Below are positions 1 to 7,044 of a stretch of 24,536 bases of DNA, piece by piece (the stretch's first letter is position 1; every line of letters begins with the position of its first letter). Location of the stretch: contig RFTR01000007.1 in assembly GCA_009923345.1 (NCBI GenBank), positions 1 to 24,536 on the forward strand, read 5' to 3'. Under the pieces are notes generated by a model. That model made no database searches. It saw nothing but the letters and a program-made list of their open reading frames with translations, and had not been told where the DNA came from. This stretch comes from Betaproteobacteria bacterium (GTDB lineage: Bacteria > Pseudomonadota > Gammaproteobacteria > Burkholderiales > Burkholderiaceae_C). The translations under genes were made by a program, and so were the position numbers.

Positions 1-879
1 TTGCCACCTCACTCACTGTCTGCCAAAACGGTGACGGAGTTGAAACGCCAGTCAGCAGCTATGGCAGAGGCTTTGAACGTGGTCGGTTTGATGAATGTGC
101 AGTTCGCCATTCAGCAAGACCAAGGGCAGGATGTTGTCTATGTGCTGGAAGTCAATCCGCGCGCTTCTCGCACCGTGCCTTTTGTGTCCAAAGCAACCGG
201 TATCCAACTGGCCAAAGTGGCGGCGCGTTGCATGGCGGGGCAGAGTTTGGCATCGCAAGGCATTCAATACGAGGTAACACCACCTTATTTCAGCGTCAAA
301 GAGGCCGTGTTCCCGTTTGTGAAGTTCCCTGGTGTCGATACCATCTTGGGTCCCGAGATGAAGTCCACCGGCGAGGTTATGGGGGTTGGTAAAACCTTTG
401 GCGAAGCTTTTGTGAAAAGCCAATTGGGTGCTGGTACCAAACTTCCACGTCCTAAAAAGCCAGATGGCTCGCCAACAGGAAAAGTATTTTTGTCCGTTAA
501 AAACAATGACAAACCCCGTGTGATCGAGGTGGCGCGTCAACTGGCTGCCCAAGGCTTTGACTTGGTCGCAACCAAGGGCACGGCCGCAGCCATCCAAGAA
601 GCAGGCGTGGCATGCGCCACGATCAACAAGGTGGCTGAAGGTCGCCCACACATCGTGGACATGATCAAAAACAACGAAGTGATTTTGGTGATCAATACGG
701 TGGAAGAGCGACGTAATGCGATTGCCGACTCCCGCTATATTCGCACTTCCGCATTGCTCAATCGGGTCACGACTTTCACGACCATCGCTGGCGCTGAGGC
801 GGCCGTCGAAGGGATGAAGTACATGGACAATTTAGGGGTGATCTCTGTTCAAGACATGCATGCGCAACTGAGCGCATAA
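1..879 (+). CDS. carB: Carbamoyl-phosphate synthase large subunit, C-terminal part (5' end outside window)
   Basis: CarB makes carbamoyl phosphate from bicarbonate, ammonia (delivered by CarA) and two ATP, for pyrimidine and arginine synthesis in the cytoplasm. The 292 residues present are roughly the last quarter of a protein of about 1,080 residues. The reading frame is open from base 1, so the TTG there is an internal leucine codon and not a start. Residues about 1-90 are the end of the second ATP-grasp domain, including the conserved EVNPRASRTVPFVSKATG stretch. It continues with KFPGVD and LGPEMKSTGEVMGVG. The last 130 or so residues form the MGS-like allosteric domain (EGRPHIVDMIKNNE, then DSRYIRTSALLNRV), which binds UMP or ornithine in studied homologues. 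The end VQDMHAQL matches the family C terminus. greA begins 11 bases downstream, the usual arrangement in Burkholderiales. Nothing looks degenerate. Confidence 0.97.
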   Translation: MPPHSLSAKTVTELKRQSAAMAEALNVVGLMNVQFAIQQDQGQDVVYVLEVNPRASRTVPFVSKATGIQLAKVAARCMAGQSLASQGIQYEVTPPYFSVKEAVFPFVKFPGVDTILGPEMKSTGEVMGVGKTFGEAFVKSQLGAGTKLPRPKKPDGSPTGKVFLSVKNNDKPRVIEVARQLAAQGFDLVATKGTAAAIQEAGVACATINKVAEGRPHIVDMIKNNEVILVINTVEERRNAIADSRYIRTSALLNRVTTFTTIAGAEAAVEGMKYMDNLGVISVQDMHAQLSA

Positions 880-890
880 GAAAGAAATTG

Positions 891-1367
891 ATGGCGACTA
901 TTCCAATTACCAAACGCGGCGCTGAAAAGCTCAAAGACGAGTTACACAAACTCAAGACCATCGACCGTCCCGCGGTGATCAATGCGATTGCCGAAGCACG
1001 CGCCCAAGGGGACTTGAGTGAAAACGCCGAATACGATGCAGCCAAAGACCGCCAAGGCTTTATCGAAGGCCGTATCCAAGAGATCGAAGGCAAACTTTCA
1101 GCCGCCCAAGTGATTGATCCATCCGAAGTCGATGCCGGCGGCAGAGTGGTTTTTGGTGCAACGGTCGAACTGGAAGAAGAAACTTCTGGCGAAAAAGTGA
1201 CTTACCAAATCGTCGGTGAAGACGAAGCCGATCTCAAATTAGGCTTGATCAATATCAGCAGTCCCATTGCCCGTGCTTTGATTGGCAAAGAGGAGGGGGA
1301 TGTGGCGGTCGTTGTAGCCCCTGGTGGTGAGAAAAGCTATGAGGTGGTGGCGGTGCATTACCGCTAA
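891..1367 (+). CDS. greA: Transcription elongation factor GreA
   Basis: GreA enters the secondary channel of RNA polymerase and stimulates cleavage of backtracked transcripts, which rescues stalled complexes. The protein has 158 residues, the usual length. Residues 1-75 form the N-terminal coiled coil. Its tip carries the acidic pair D41 and E44 in GDLSENAEYDAAK, the residues that coordinate the catalytic metal in this family. Residues about 80-158 are the FKBP-like C-terminal domain, ending KSYEVVAVHYR. A TTG lies directly before the ATG, but ATG 891 gives the standard N terminus (MATIPITKRGAEKL). The purine run aagaaa just upstream is a weak ribosome site. It sits 11 bases after carB and probably shares its transcript. 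A hairpin follows the stop codon. Confidence 0.96.
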   Translation: MATIPITKRGAEKLKDELHKLKTIDRPAVINAIAEARAQGDLSENAEYDAAKDRQGFIEGRIQEIEGKLSAAQVIDPSEVDAGGRVVFGATVELEEETSGEKVTYQIVGEDEADLKLGLINISSPIARALIGKEEGDVAVVVAPGGEKSYEVVAVHYR

Positions 1368-1402
1368 GAGCTTGGCTTTTAGCCATGCTCTGGCTTAGTT
1401 TT
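1367..1402 (+). terminator. Hairpin after greA, probable terminator
   Basis: AGAGCTTGGC (1367-1376) pairs with GCCATGCTCT (1382-1391) around a 5-base loop, with one mismatch. A short T run (1399-1402) lies about 8 bases after the stem, so the tract is displaced from the ideal position. The hairpin starts inside the greA stop codon. A terminator is plausible because the next gene is convergent, but termination is inferred. Confidence 0.45.
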
Positions 1403-1413
1403 AAACCAGTGCA

Positions 1414-1438
1414 TTAATTGGGATCTGACCCCAATAAA
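1414..1438. repeat. Solitary REP-like palindrome between greA and yhbY
   Basis: ATTGGG (1417-1422) pairs with CCCAAT (1430-1435) around a 7-base loop. Read on the - strand the core is ATTGGGGTCAGATCCCAAT flanked by TTAAT-type sequence. I recognise this GGGGTCAGA-type imperfect palindrome from bacterial REP elements mobilised by RAYT (TnpA-REP, Y1 family) transposases. That link is from memory. Only one copy is visible in the window and no transposase is nearby. It could also act as a two-way terminator for the convergent genes. Confidence 0.45.
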
Positions 1439-1447
1439 TGCTAATTT

Positions 1448-1921
1448 TTAGCCTAACGTTCTTTTCTTGATCGACGTCTTTTTCGGTTTAGCACGCTTGA
1501 TCTGACCGCCAGACGTTAAGCGTTGGTTGCCCAACACGCGCAAGGTTTTCACCTCAGGTCTTTGTCCGCCACGTTTGCTGTACTTCAAGACTTTGACATC
1601 GCGCGGCCCGGGCATGCGGTCCTCGTTGGGCGTATCGGCTTTCTCAGCGACAGGTCGCCACAGCACAAAAAGTTTGCCGATATGCTGAATGGGCGCAGCG
1701 TTGAGTTGGTCGGCCAGCGCCGCGAACATCTCCTCGCGTTTGAGGCGGTCGTCGCCCAAGACGCGAATTTTGATCAAGCCGTGGGCATCGAGCGCCATAT
1801 TGGCTTCTTTGAGGATGGCGGGTGTGAGTCCGTCGTTGCCGATCATGACCACGGGGTCAAGGTGATGGGCGTCTGATCGGTGTGCCTTGCGTTGTGCAGG
1901 CGAGAGTTGTAAAGCTGGCAT
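1448..1921 (-). CDS. yhbY: YhbY-type CRM-domain RNA-binding protein
   Basis: This is a CRM (CRS1/YhbY) domain protein. In E. coli the family associates with pre-50S ribosomal particles, so a role in ribosome assembly is likely. The frame stays open upstream to 2014, but ATG 1921 gives the family N terminus (MPALQLSPAQRKAHRSDAHHLDPVV) and a 157-residue product. The extra 31 residues upstream are hydrophobic, unlike this family, and would overlap rlmE. Residues about 5-95 are the CRM domain. The conserved GxxG loop is G28-N-D-G31 (IGNDGLT), and the domain ends KLFVLWRP. The tail of about 60 residues is strongly basic (KRAKPKKTSIKKRTLG) and probably contacts RNA. It is longer than the roughly 97-residue E. 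coli protein, as is common in beta-proteobacteria. It diverges from rlmE, with 34 bases between the chosen starts. Confidence 0.88.
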   Translation of the reverse strand: MPALQLSPAQRKAHRSDAHHLDPVVMIGNDGLTPAILKEANMALDAHGLIKIRVLGDDRLKREEMFAALADQLNAAPIQHIGKLFVLWRPVAEKADTPNEDRMPGPRDVKVLKYSKRGGQRPEVKTLRVLGNQRLTSGGQIKRAKPKKTSIKKRTLG

Positions 1922-1926
1922 GGCGG

Positions 1927-1932
1927 TATTAT
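1927..1932 (+). promoter_or_regulatory. Possible -10 element (TATTAT) for rlmE
   Basis: TATTAT lies 23 bases upstream of the TTG start and would give a leader of roughly 15-20 bases that includes the AAAAGGG ribosome site. I see no good -35 element at 16-18 bases spacing, so this is a weak call. The position just downstream of the yhbY start codon means any rlmE promoter must overlap the yhbY 5' region. Confidence 0.3.
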
Positions 1933-1955
1933 CCGCCCTCGTTAAAAGGGTCACG

Positions 1956-2630
1956 TTGAAAGTTAAATCACAAAGTAAAAAGGTCAATAAATCGTGGCTC
2001 AATGACCATGTCAACGACCCTTACGTCAAATTGGCCAAAAAAGACGGCTACCGGGCGCGCGCCGCCTACAAACTCAAAGAAATCGATGAACAGTTGTGCT
2101 TGATCAAGCCTGGCCATTTGGTGGTGGACTTGGGTTCCACTCCCGGTGCATGGAGCCAGTATGTGCGCCGCCGTTTGTCGCCGGATGGAGCGGCCGTAGG
2201 CGCTTTGAACGGCACCATCATTGCTGTCGATATATTGCCCATGGAGCCGGTCGAGGGTGTCTTGTTTATCAATGGAGACTTTCGCGAACCATCAGTTTTG
2301 GCTCAACTGGAAACTGTTTTGCAGGGTCGTATGGCAGATGTGGTGGTCTCCGATATGGCACCGAATTTGTCTGGAATCGAGTCTGCCGACGCTGCGCGCA
2401 TCGCCCATTTGGTCGAATTGGGCTTGGAATTCTCACAAAAACACCTCAAGGACGAAGGCGCTTTGGTGGTCAAAATGTTCCATGGCAGTGGCTACAGCCA
2501 GTTGGTGAAATTATTCAAAGAAAGCTTTCACCTGGTCAAACCTATCAAGCCCAAAGCCAGCCGAGACAAGTCCAGCGAGACGTTTTTAGTTGGAATTGGC
2601 CTGAAACACCGAAATATCGCTAACCCTTGA
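1956..2630 (+). CDS. rlmE: 23S rRNA (uridine-2'-O-)-methyltransferase RlmE (FtsJ/RrmJ)
   Basis: RlmE uses S-adenosylmethionine to methylate the 2'-OH of U2552 in the 23S rRNA A loop, a late step of 50S maturation. I chose TTG 1956: it gives the family-typical start (KVKSQSKKVNKSWLNDHVNDPY), and AAAAGGG lies 5 bases upstream. The alternative ATG 1920 would add 12 atypical residues. From the TTG start the protein has 224 residues. The Rossmann SAM motif is DLGSTPGAWSQY (58-69). The K-D-K-E catalytic tetrad known from E. coli (K38, D124, K164, E199) corresponds to K39, D133 (SDMAPNLSG), K173 (VKMFHGSG) and E208 (SSETFLVG). It is transcribed ahead of ftsH, the same pairing as in E. coli, where rlmE is a heat-shock gene. 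Confidence 0.95.
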   Translation: MKVKSQSKKVNKSWLNDHVNDPYVKLAKKDGYRARAAYKLKEIDEQLCLIKPGHLVVDLGSTPGAWSQYVRRRLSPDGAAVGALNGTIIAVDILPMEPVEGVLFINGDFREPSVLAQLETVLQGRMADVVVSDMAPNLSGIESADAARIAHLVELGLEFSQKHLKDEGALVVKMFHGSGYSQLVKLFKESFHLVKPIKPKASRDKSSETFLVGIGLKHRNIANP

Positions 2631-2668
2631 ACCTGTGTGGCTCTTTTGCAAATAAAGAATTTACCTGG

Positions 2669-2696
2669 GTTGAAAGGCCTAAAATGACACCCATCT
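2669..2696 (+). promoter_or_regulatory. Sigma-32-like heat-shock promoter upstream of ftsH
   Basis: GTTGAAA (2669-2675), 13 bases, then ACCCATCT (2689-2696). The E. coli sigma-32 (RpoH) consensus is CTTGAAA, 11-16 bases, CCCCATnT, so there is one mismatch in each half and the spacing is correct. Predicted transcription starts near 2702, giving a leader of about 30 bases that contains the GGAG ribosome site of ftsH. No equally good sigma-70 pair was seen in this gap. ftsH is an established sigma-32 regulon member in E. coli, which supports the reading. Confidence 0.6.
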
Positions 2697-2733
2697 GCTA
2701 TTTATTCTTTTCCCTTTTTGTTCGGAGCCCACA

Positions 2734-4644
2734 TTGAATAATCAATGGTTCTCAAAAGTTGCTGTTTGGTTGGTAATCGCTTTGGTGCTGTTTACCGTTT
2801 TCAAACAATTTGAAACACGCCCTGGTGGAAGCTCTGGATATTTGGGCTATTCCGATTTCCTTGAGGAAGTACGTGCTAAGCGTATCAAAGCTGCCACTAT
2901 CCAAGAAGGCCAGGGTGGAACTGAGATCGTCGCCACCACCAATGACGATCGCAAAATTAAAACGACCGCTACCTACCTCGATCGTGGCTTGGTGGGAGAC
3001 CTCATCGGTAACGGCGTCAAATTTGACGTCAAACCCCGCGAAGAAGGTTCATTGCTCATGACCTTGCTGGTCAGCTGGGGCCCTATGTTGTTGTTGATAG
3101 GCGTCTGGGTTTACTTCATGCGCCAAATGCAGGGGGGTGGCAAAGGCGGTGCCTTTAGTTTCGGCAAAAGCAAAGCCCGCATGCTCGACGAAAACAATAA
3201 CGTGGTGACTTTTGCTGACGTCGCAGGTTGCGACGAGGCCAAAGAAGAAGTCAAAGAAGTTGTTGATTTCCTAAAAGACCCCCAACGCTTCCAAAAGCTC
3301 GGTGGCCGTATTCCTCGAGGCCTTTTGCTGGTAGGACCTCCCGGCACCGGTAAAACATTGTTGGCCAAAGGCATTGCTGGCGAAGCCAAAGTGCCATTCT
3401 TCAGCATTTCCGGTTCAGACTTCGTTGAAATGTTTGTCGGCGTGGGCGCAGCCCGTGTCCGCGACATGTTTGAAAACGCCAAGAAAAATGCGCCTTGCAT
3501 TATCTTTATCGATGAGATCGACGCTGTTGGTCGCCAGCGTGGTGCTGGTTTAGGCGGCGGTAACGATGAGCGCGAACAAACCTTGAACCAAATGTTGGTC
3601 GAGATGGATGGTTTTGAAACCAACTTGGGCGTGATCGTGGTGGCCGCTACCAACCGCCCAGATATTTTGGATTCAGCTTTATTGCGCCCCGGTCGTTTCG
3701 ACCGTCAGGTCTATGTGACCTTGCCAGACATTCGCGGCCGTGAACAAATTTTGAATGTGCACATGCGCAAAGTGCCCATCGGACAAGACGTGGCTCCCGC
3801 CATCATTGCCCGTGGTACTCCCGGTATGAGCGGGGCTGATTTGGCGAACTTGTGTAATGAAGCCGCTTTGATGGCTGCGCGCCGCAATGCACGGGTGGTC
3901 GAAATGGTCGACTTCGAAAAGGCCAAAGACAAAATTCTGATGGGCCCTGAGCGCAAGAGCATGGTCATGCCAGAAGACGAGCGGCGCAACACGGCTTATC
4001 ACGAGTCTGGCCATGCATTGATTGGCAAATTACTTCCTAAGTGCGACCCCGTTCACAAAGTCACCATCATTCCTCGTGGTCGTGCTTTGGGTGTGACGAT
4101 GAGTCTGCCTGAAAAAGACCGCTACAGCTATGACCGCGACTACATGCTCAACCAAATCAGCATGTTGTTTGGCGGACGTATCGCTGAAGAAGTGTTCATG
4201 AACCAAATGACTACTGGTGCTAGCAATGACTTTGAGCGTGCCACATCCATTGCGCGTGACATGGTGACACGCTACGGCATGACAGATGCCTTAGGGCCCA
4301 TGGTTTACGCCGAAAACGAGGGCGAAGTTTTCTTGGGTCGTTCAGTCACCAAGACCACCACCATGAGCGAAGCAACGATGCAAAAAGTTGATATGGAAGT
4401 GCGTCGCATTATCGATATGCAGTACGCCCTAGCGCGAAGATTGATTGAAGAAAACGCCGACAAAATGCACACCATGGCCAAAGCCTTGTTGGAATGGGAA
4501 ACCATCGACAAAGAGCAAATTGACGACATCATGGCTGGTAAGGAACCACGTCCACCCAAAGATTGGACGCCCAAAGCGCCATCTTCTGGTCCTGATAGTG
4601 GCGGTGCACCACCTGTGATTGAGCCTGCTCCTAACGCAGCTTGA
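2734..4644 (+). CDS. ftsH: ATP-dependent zinc metalloprotease FtsH
   Basis: FtsH is a membrane-anchored AAA+ protease that degrades damaged membrane proteins and short-lived regulators; in E. coli these include RpoH and LpxC. The product has 636 residues, normal for the family. TTG 2734 is the start: GGAG lies 6 bases upstream and the N terminus (NNQWFSKVAVW) is typical of beta-proteobacteria. There are two membrane segments (about 5-24 and 107-129) around a small periplasmic domain. The AAA module has Walker A GPPGTGKT (201-208), Walker B IIFIDEID (256-263), and the second region of homology with ATNRPD (305-310) and arginine residues in RPGRFDR (318-324). The protease zinc site is HESGH (423-427). 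The C-terminal tail is proline-rich and low in complexity (about 603-636). A sigma-32-like promoter precedes it and a strong terminator follows. Confidence 0.98.
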   Translation: MNNQWFSKVAVWLVIALVLFTVFKQFETRPGGSSGYLGYSDFLEEVRAKRIKAATIQEGQGGTEIVATTNDDRKIKTTATYLDRGLVGDLIGNGVKFDVKPREEGSLLMTLLVSWGPMLLLIGVWVYFMRQMQGGGKGGAFSFGKSKARMLDENNNVVTFADVAGCDEAKEEVKEVVDFLKDPQRFQKLGGRIPRGLLLVGPPGTGKTLLAKGIAGEAKVPFFSISGSDFVEMFVGVGAARVRDMFENAKKNAPCIIFIDEIDAVGRQRGAGLGGGNDEREQTLNQMLVEMDGFETNLGVIVVAATNRPDILDSALLRPGRFDRQVYVTLPDIRGREQILNVHMRKVPIGQDVAPAIIARGTPGMSGADLANLCNEAALMAARRNARVVEMVDFEKAKDKILMGPERKSMVMPEDERRNTAYHESGHALIGKLLPKCDPVHKVTIIPRGRALGVTMSLPEKDRYSYDRDYMLNQISMLFGGRIAEEVFMNQMTTGASNDFERATSIARDMVTRYGMTDALGPMVYAENEGEVFLGRSVTKTTTMSEATMQKVDMEVRRIIDMQYALARRLIEENADKMHTMAKALLEWETIDKEQIDDIMAGKEPRPPKDWTPKAPSSGPDSGGAPPVIEPAPNAA

Positions 4645-4668
4645 TGCGTATCAGCAGGAAACACAAAT

Positions 4669-4692
4669 AAACGGGGCGCAGGCCCCGTTTTT
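4669..4692 (+). terminator. Intrinsic terminator between ftsH and folP
   Basis: AAACGGGGC (4669-4677) pairs with GCCCCGTTT (4682-4690) around the loop GCAG, followed by a T run through 4692. This is a compact, GC-rich, canonical Rho-independent terminator. It ends only 12 bases before the folP start codon, so folP either depends on read-through from ftsH or uses a promoter inside the 3' end of ftsH. Confidence 0.85.
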
Positions 4693-4704
4693 GTTGACAG
4701 ACAA

Positions 4705-5559
4705 ATGCTTTGGAAAACCACCCGTTTTGAGATAGACCTAGCCACGCCTAAGGTGATGGGTATCGTGAACGTCACGCCCGATTCTTTCTCTGACGGTAGC
4801 CAGCATGAAAATCTGAACAATGCATTGAAGCATTGCGAACTGTTGCTCAAGCAGGGTGCGGATATCTTGGACATTGGCGGTGAGTCGACCAGACCTGGCG
4901 CACAACAGGTTTCTCTGCAAGAAGAATTGCAAAGAGTTTTGCCTGTGGTGAAAGAGGCTGTGCGTTTGAATGTTCCTATATCGGTAGACACCTATAAACC
5001 GCAAGTGATGCAAGCCGTGCTGGAAGCAGGCGCAGACATCATCAACGATATTTGGGCTTTGCGGCAAAAAGGCGCATCAGAGGTGGTTGCTATGCACGCA
5101 GGTTGTGGCGTATGTTTGATGCATATGCATGCGCAGCCACTAGATATGCAGGTGCATCCTATGGAAGGTTTGGCTATCCCCGCAGTTGTCGGGTTTCTTC
5201 AAGAACGCGCGCAATCTTTAATGGAACGCGGCGTTTCTAAAGAACGCATTGCCTTAGACCCTGGTGTTGGTTTCGGTAAAACGGTTGCACAAAATTTCGA
5301 ATTACTTGCACATCAAAAGCAACTGTCTGTCTTGGGCTATCCCCTACTAGTGGGGTGGTCGCGTAAGTCATCTTTAGGCGCGGTGACTGGTTGCGAGGTG
5401 GGTGAGCGTCTTGTGCCTAGTGTTGCGGCTGCATTGCTTGCTGTTGAGCGCGGCGCGCAGGTGTTGCGTGTACACGATGTAGAGGCGACAGTGCAGGCCC
5501 TAGCAGTTTGGCGGCACGCATCAAAGCCAATCACTTTGCGACAATCAGAAGGTCACTAA
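4705..5559 (+). CDS. folP: Dihydropteroate synthase
   Basis: DHPS joins 6-hydroxymethyl-7,8-dihydropterin pyrophosphate to p-aminobenzoate to give dihydropteroate in folate synthesis, and is the sulfonamide target. The 284-residue TIM barrel shows the expected sites: MGIVNVTPDSFSDG (18-31, with N22), DIGGESTRPG (56-65), SVDTYKP (93-99, D95), the pterin-site D115 in INDIWALR, D185 in DPGVGFGKT, K221 in GWSRKSS, and R255/H257 in RVHDV. The numbering matches E. coli DHPS closely. Small departures are a serine after SFSDG, where most homologues have a second glycine, and HMHA near 140-143, where HMQG is usual. ATG 4705 gives the normal distance to the first motif, though its ribosome site is weak. 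glmM follows after 25 bases, as in many proteobacteria. Confidence 0.97.
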   Translation: MLWKTTRFEIDLATPKVMGIVNVTPDSFSDGSQHENLNNALKHCELLLKQGADILDIGGESTRPGAQQVSLQEELQRVLPVVKEAVRLNVPISVDTYKPQVMQAVLEAGADIINDIWALRQKGASEVVAMHAGCGVCLMHMHAQPLDMQVHPMEGLAIPAVVGFLQERAQSLMERGVSKERIALDPGVGFGKTVAQNFELLAHQKQLSVLGYPLLVGWSRKSSLGAVTGCEVGERLVPSVAAALLAVERGAQVLRVHDVEATVQALAVWRHASKPITLRQSEGH

Positions 5560-5584
5560 AACTACAAGAAAGCGCAGACAAACT

Positions 5585-6913
5585 ATGAATCGCAAATATT
5601 TTGGAACTGACGGCATTCGCGGGCGGGTAGGGCAGTCGCCTATCACCGCTGATTTTGTTTTGCGTTTGGCGCATGCTGTTGGCCGCGTACTGAAAAGAAC
5701 GGAAGATAAGCCCACCGTGTTGATCGGTAAAGACACGCGCATTTCAGGCTATATGTTGGAGTCCGCATTGGAGTCGGGCTTTAACTCTGCGGGTGTCAAT
5801 GTTGTTTTGCTAGGACCTCTACCAACCCCAGGCGTTGCCTATTTAACGCGTGCACAACGTGCCAGCTTAGGCGTAGTTATCAGTGCTAGCCACAACCCCT
5901 TTGACGACAACGGCATCAAGTTCTTCAGTGCGCAGGGCTCCAAACTCAGCGACGCGTGGGAATTGGATGTCGAAGCCGTATTAGATGAGGCTCCCGTATG
6001 GGCAGACTCTGCCAATTTAGGAAAAACCAAACGGCTTGACGATGCTGCTGGTCGCTATATCGAGTTTTGTAAAAGCACTTTCTCTAATGAACTCACACTC
6101 AAAGGTCTCAAGATCGTTGTAGATGCTGCCCATGGCGCGGCCTATCACATTGCACCTAAAGTGTTTCACGAGTTAGGTGCAGAGGTCATTGCTATTGGCT
6201 GCGCGCCTGATGGTTTGAATATCAACCACGAAGTAGGTGCTACCCACCCCGATGCTTTGGTCAGAGCAGTCAGAGCCAACAAAGCAGATTACGGAATCGC
6301 CTTAGATGGAGATGCCGATAGATTGCAGTTGGTCGATGTCAGCGGGCGCCTTTTTAACGGCGACGAGTTGTTGTACTTGATGGTTGATGACAGATTACGT
6401 CAAGGAGAAAAAATCCAGGGCGTGGTGGGCACCTTGATGACAAATATGGCGGTGGAGCTTGCCTTACAAAAACGCGGTATCGCATTTGTGCGTAGCAAGG
6501 TCGGCGACCGCTATGTGCTGGAAGAACTTGAGAAACAACAATGGATTTTGGGCGGCGAAGGTTCGGGCCATTTGTTGGCATTAGACAAACACACCACAGG
6601 AGACGGATTGGTAAGTGCATTGCAAGTTTTGCAAACCTGCGTGCGCAGCGGCCGCAGTATGGACGAGCTGTTATCGGACGTTACGCTCTTTCCGCAAACA
6701 TTGATCAATGTACGTTTGCGTCCTGACCAAAAATGGCAAGACAACCCGCGCCTGCATGAAGAGTCAAAAAAAGTAGAAGCTGAATTGGGGCAAACAGGAC
6801 GTGTATTGATTCGCGCCAGTGGTACAGAGCCCTTGGTGCGCGTGATGGTAGAGGCACGCGACCAACACCAAGCCGAATCTGGTGCACGGAGAATTGCTGC
6901 GACATTACAATGA
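5585..6913 (+). CDS. glmM: Phosphoglucosamine mutase
   Basis: GlmM converts glucosamine-6-phosphate to glucosamine-1-phosphate, the step before GlmU in UDP-GlcNAc synthesis for peptidoglycan and lipopolysaccharide. The protein has 442 residues. It shows the four expected signatures of the alpha-D-phosphohexomutase family: the active-site loop SASHNP (100-105), with S102 as the residue that carries phosphate in E. coli GlmM; the Mg2+ loop DGDADR (241-246, D241/D243/D245); the sugar-binding loop GEGSGH (324-329); and the phosphate-binding loop RASGTEP (410-416). It sits 25 bases after folP, so the two are probably co-transcribed. No intrinsic terminator is evident after it; the next 57 bases are about 91% A+T. 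Confidence 0.97.
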   Translation: MNRKYFGTDGIRGRVGQSPITADFVLRLAHAVGRVLKRTEDKPTVLIGKDTRISGYMLESALESGFNSAGVNVVLLGPLPTPGVAYLTRAQRASLGVVISASHNPFDDNGIKFFSAQGSKLSDAWELDVEAVLDEAPVWADSANLGKTKRLDDAAGRYIEFCKSTFSNELTLKGLKIVVDAAHGAAYHIAPKVFHELGAEVIAIGCAPDGLNINHEVGATHPDALVRAVRANKADYGIALDGDADRLQLVDVSGRLFNGDELLYLMVDDRLRQGEKIQGVVGTLMTNMAVELALQKRGIAFVRSKVGDRYVLEELEKQQWILGGEGSGHLLALDKHTTGDGLVSALQVLQTCVRSGRSMDELLSDVTLFPQTLINVRLRPDQKWQDNPRLHEESKKVEAELGQTGRVLIRASGTEPLVRVMVEARDQHQAESGARRIAATLQ

Positions 6914-6979
6914 ATTAATATAAAAAGATTACTTATTATTATTAGTTATTCGTAAATAATTAATAAATATCCACTTTTA
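6914..6979 (+). promoter_or_regulatory. Very A+T-rich tract upstream of the Pho box
   Basis: Positions 6914-6970 contain only 5 G or C bases in 57, with TTA repeats near 6933-6944. Flanking genes are near 50% G+C. The tract ends just upstream of the Pho box. It could act as an UP element, as curved DNA or as a nucleoid-protein site; which of these is not determined by the sequence. There is no convincing terminator hairpin for glmM in it. Confidence 0.45.
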
Positions 6980-7013
6980 ATGTCATGCCTCTGTCACACT
7001 GCCGCCATACAGT
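6980..7013 (+). promoter_or_regulatory. Pho box and promoter of pstS
   Basis: Direct repeats ATGTCAT (6980-6986) and CTGTCAC (6991-6997) are separated by 4 bases, matching the PhoB site CTGTCAT-N4-CTGTCAT and its 11-base period. A third, weaker unit CCGCCAT follows in phase (7002-7008). A -10-like TACAGT (7008-7013) starts 10 bases after the second repeat, as in activated Pho promoters where the box replaces the -35 element. Transcription should start near 7020. phoB lies downstream in the same cluster. Confidence 0.8.
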
Positions 7014-7044
7014 CTTTTCTGTTGTCAACCACTTAAGGACTGAT

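Noticed and set aside
52..651. 199-codon open frame on the - strand inside carB
   Set aside because: It lies entirely antisense to the conserved carB frame, has no recognisable domain and no ribosome site; it reflects codon bias of the real gene.
1448..2014. Longer yhbY start at 2014
   Set aside because: The extra 31 residues are hydrophobic and unlike the family, and would overlap the rlmE start region; ATG 1921 gives the family N terminus.
2096..2623. 175-codon open frame on the + strand within rlmE
   Set aside because: It overlaps the rlmE catalytic domain in another frame; the rlmE frame has all catalytic motifs, this one has none.
3111..3653. 180-codon open frame antisense to ftsH
   Set aside because: It is the shadow of the FtsH AAA domain, low in complexity (Ser, Pro, Thr rich) and without a known fold.
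4694..4699. Perfect TTGACA -35 hexamer just before folP
   Set aside because: No -10-like hexamer is found 16-18 bases downstream, and any start would fall inside folP.
4305..4991. 228-codon open frame on the - strand across ftsH end and folP start
   Set aside because: It spans two well-supported genes and the terminator between them, and has no family features.
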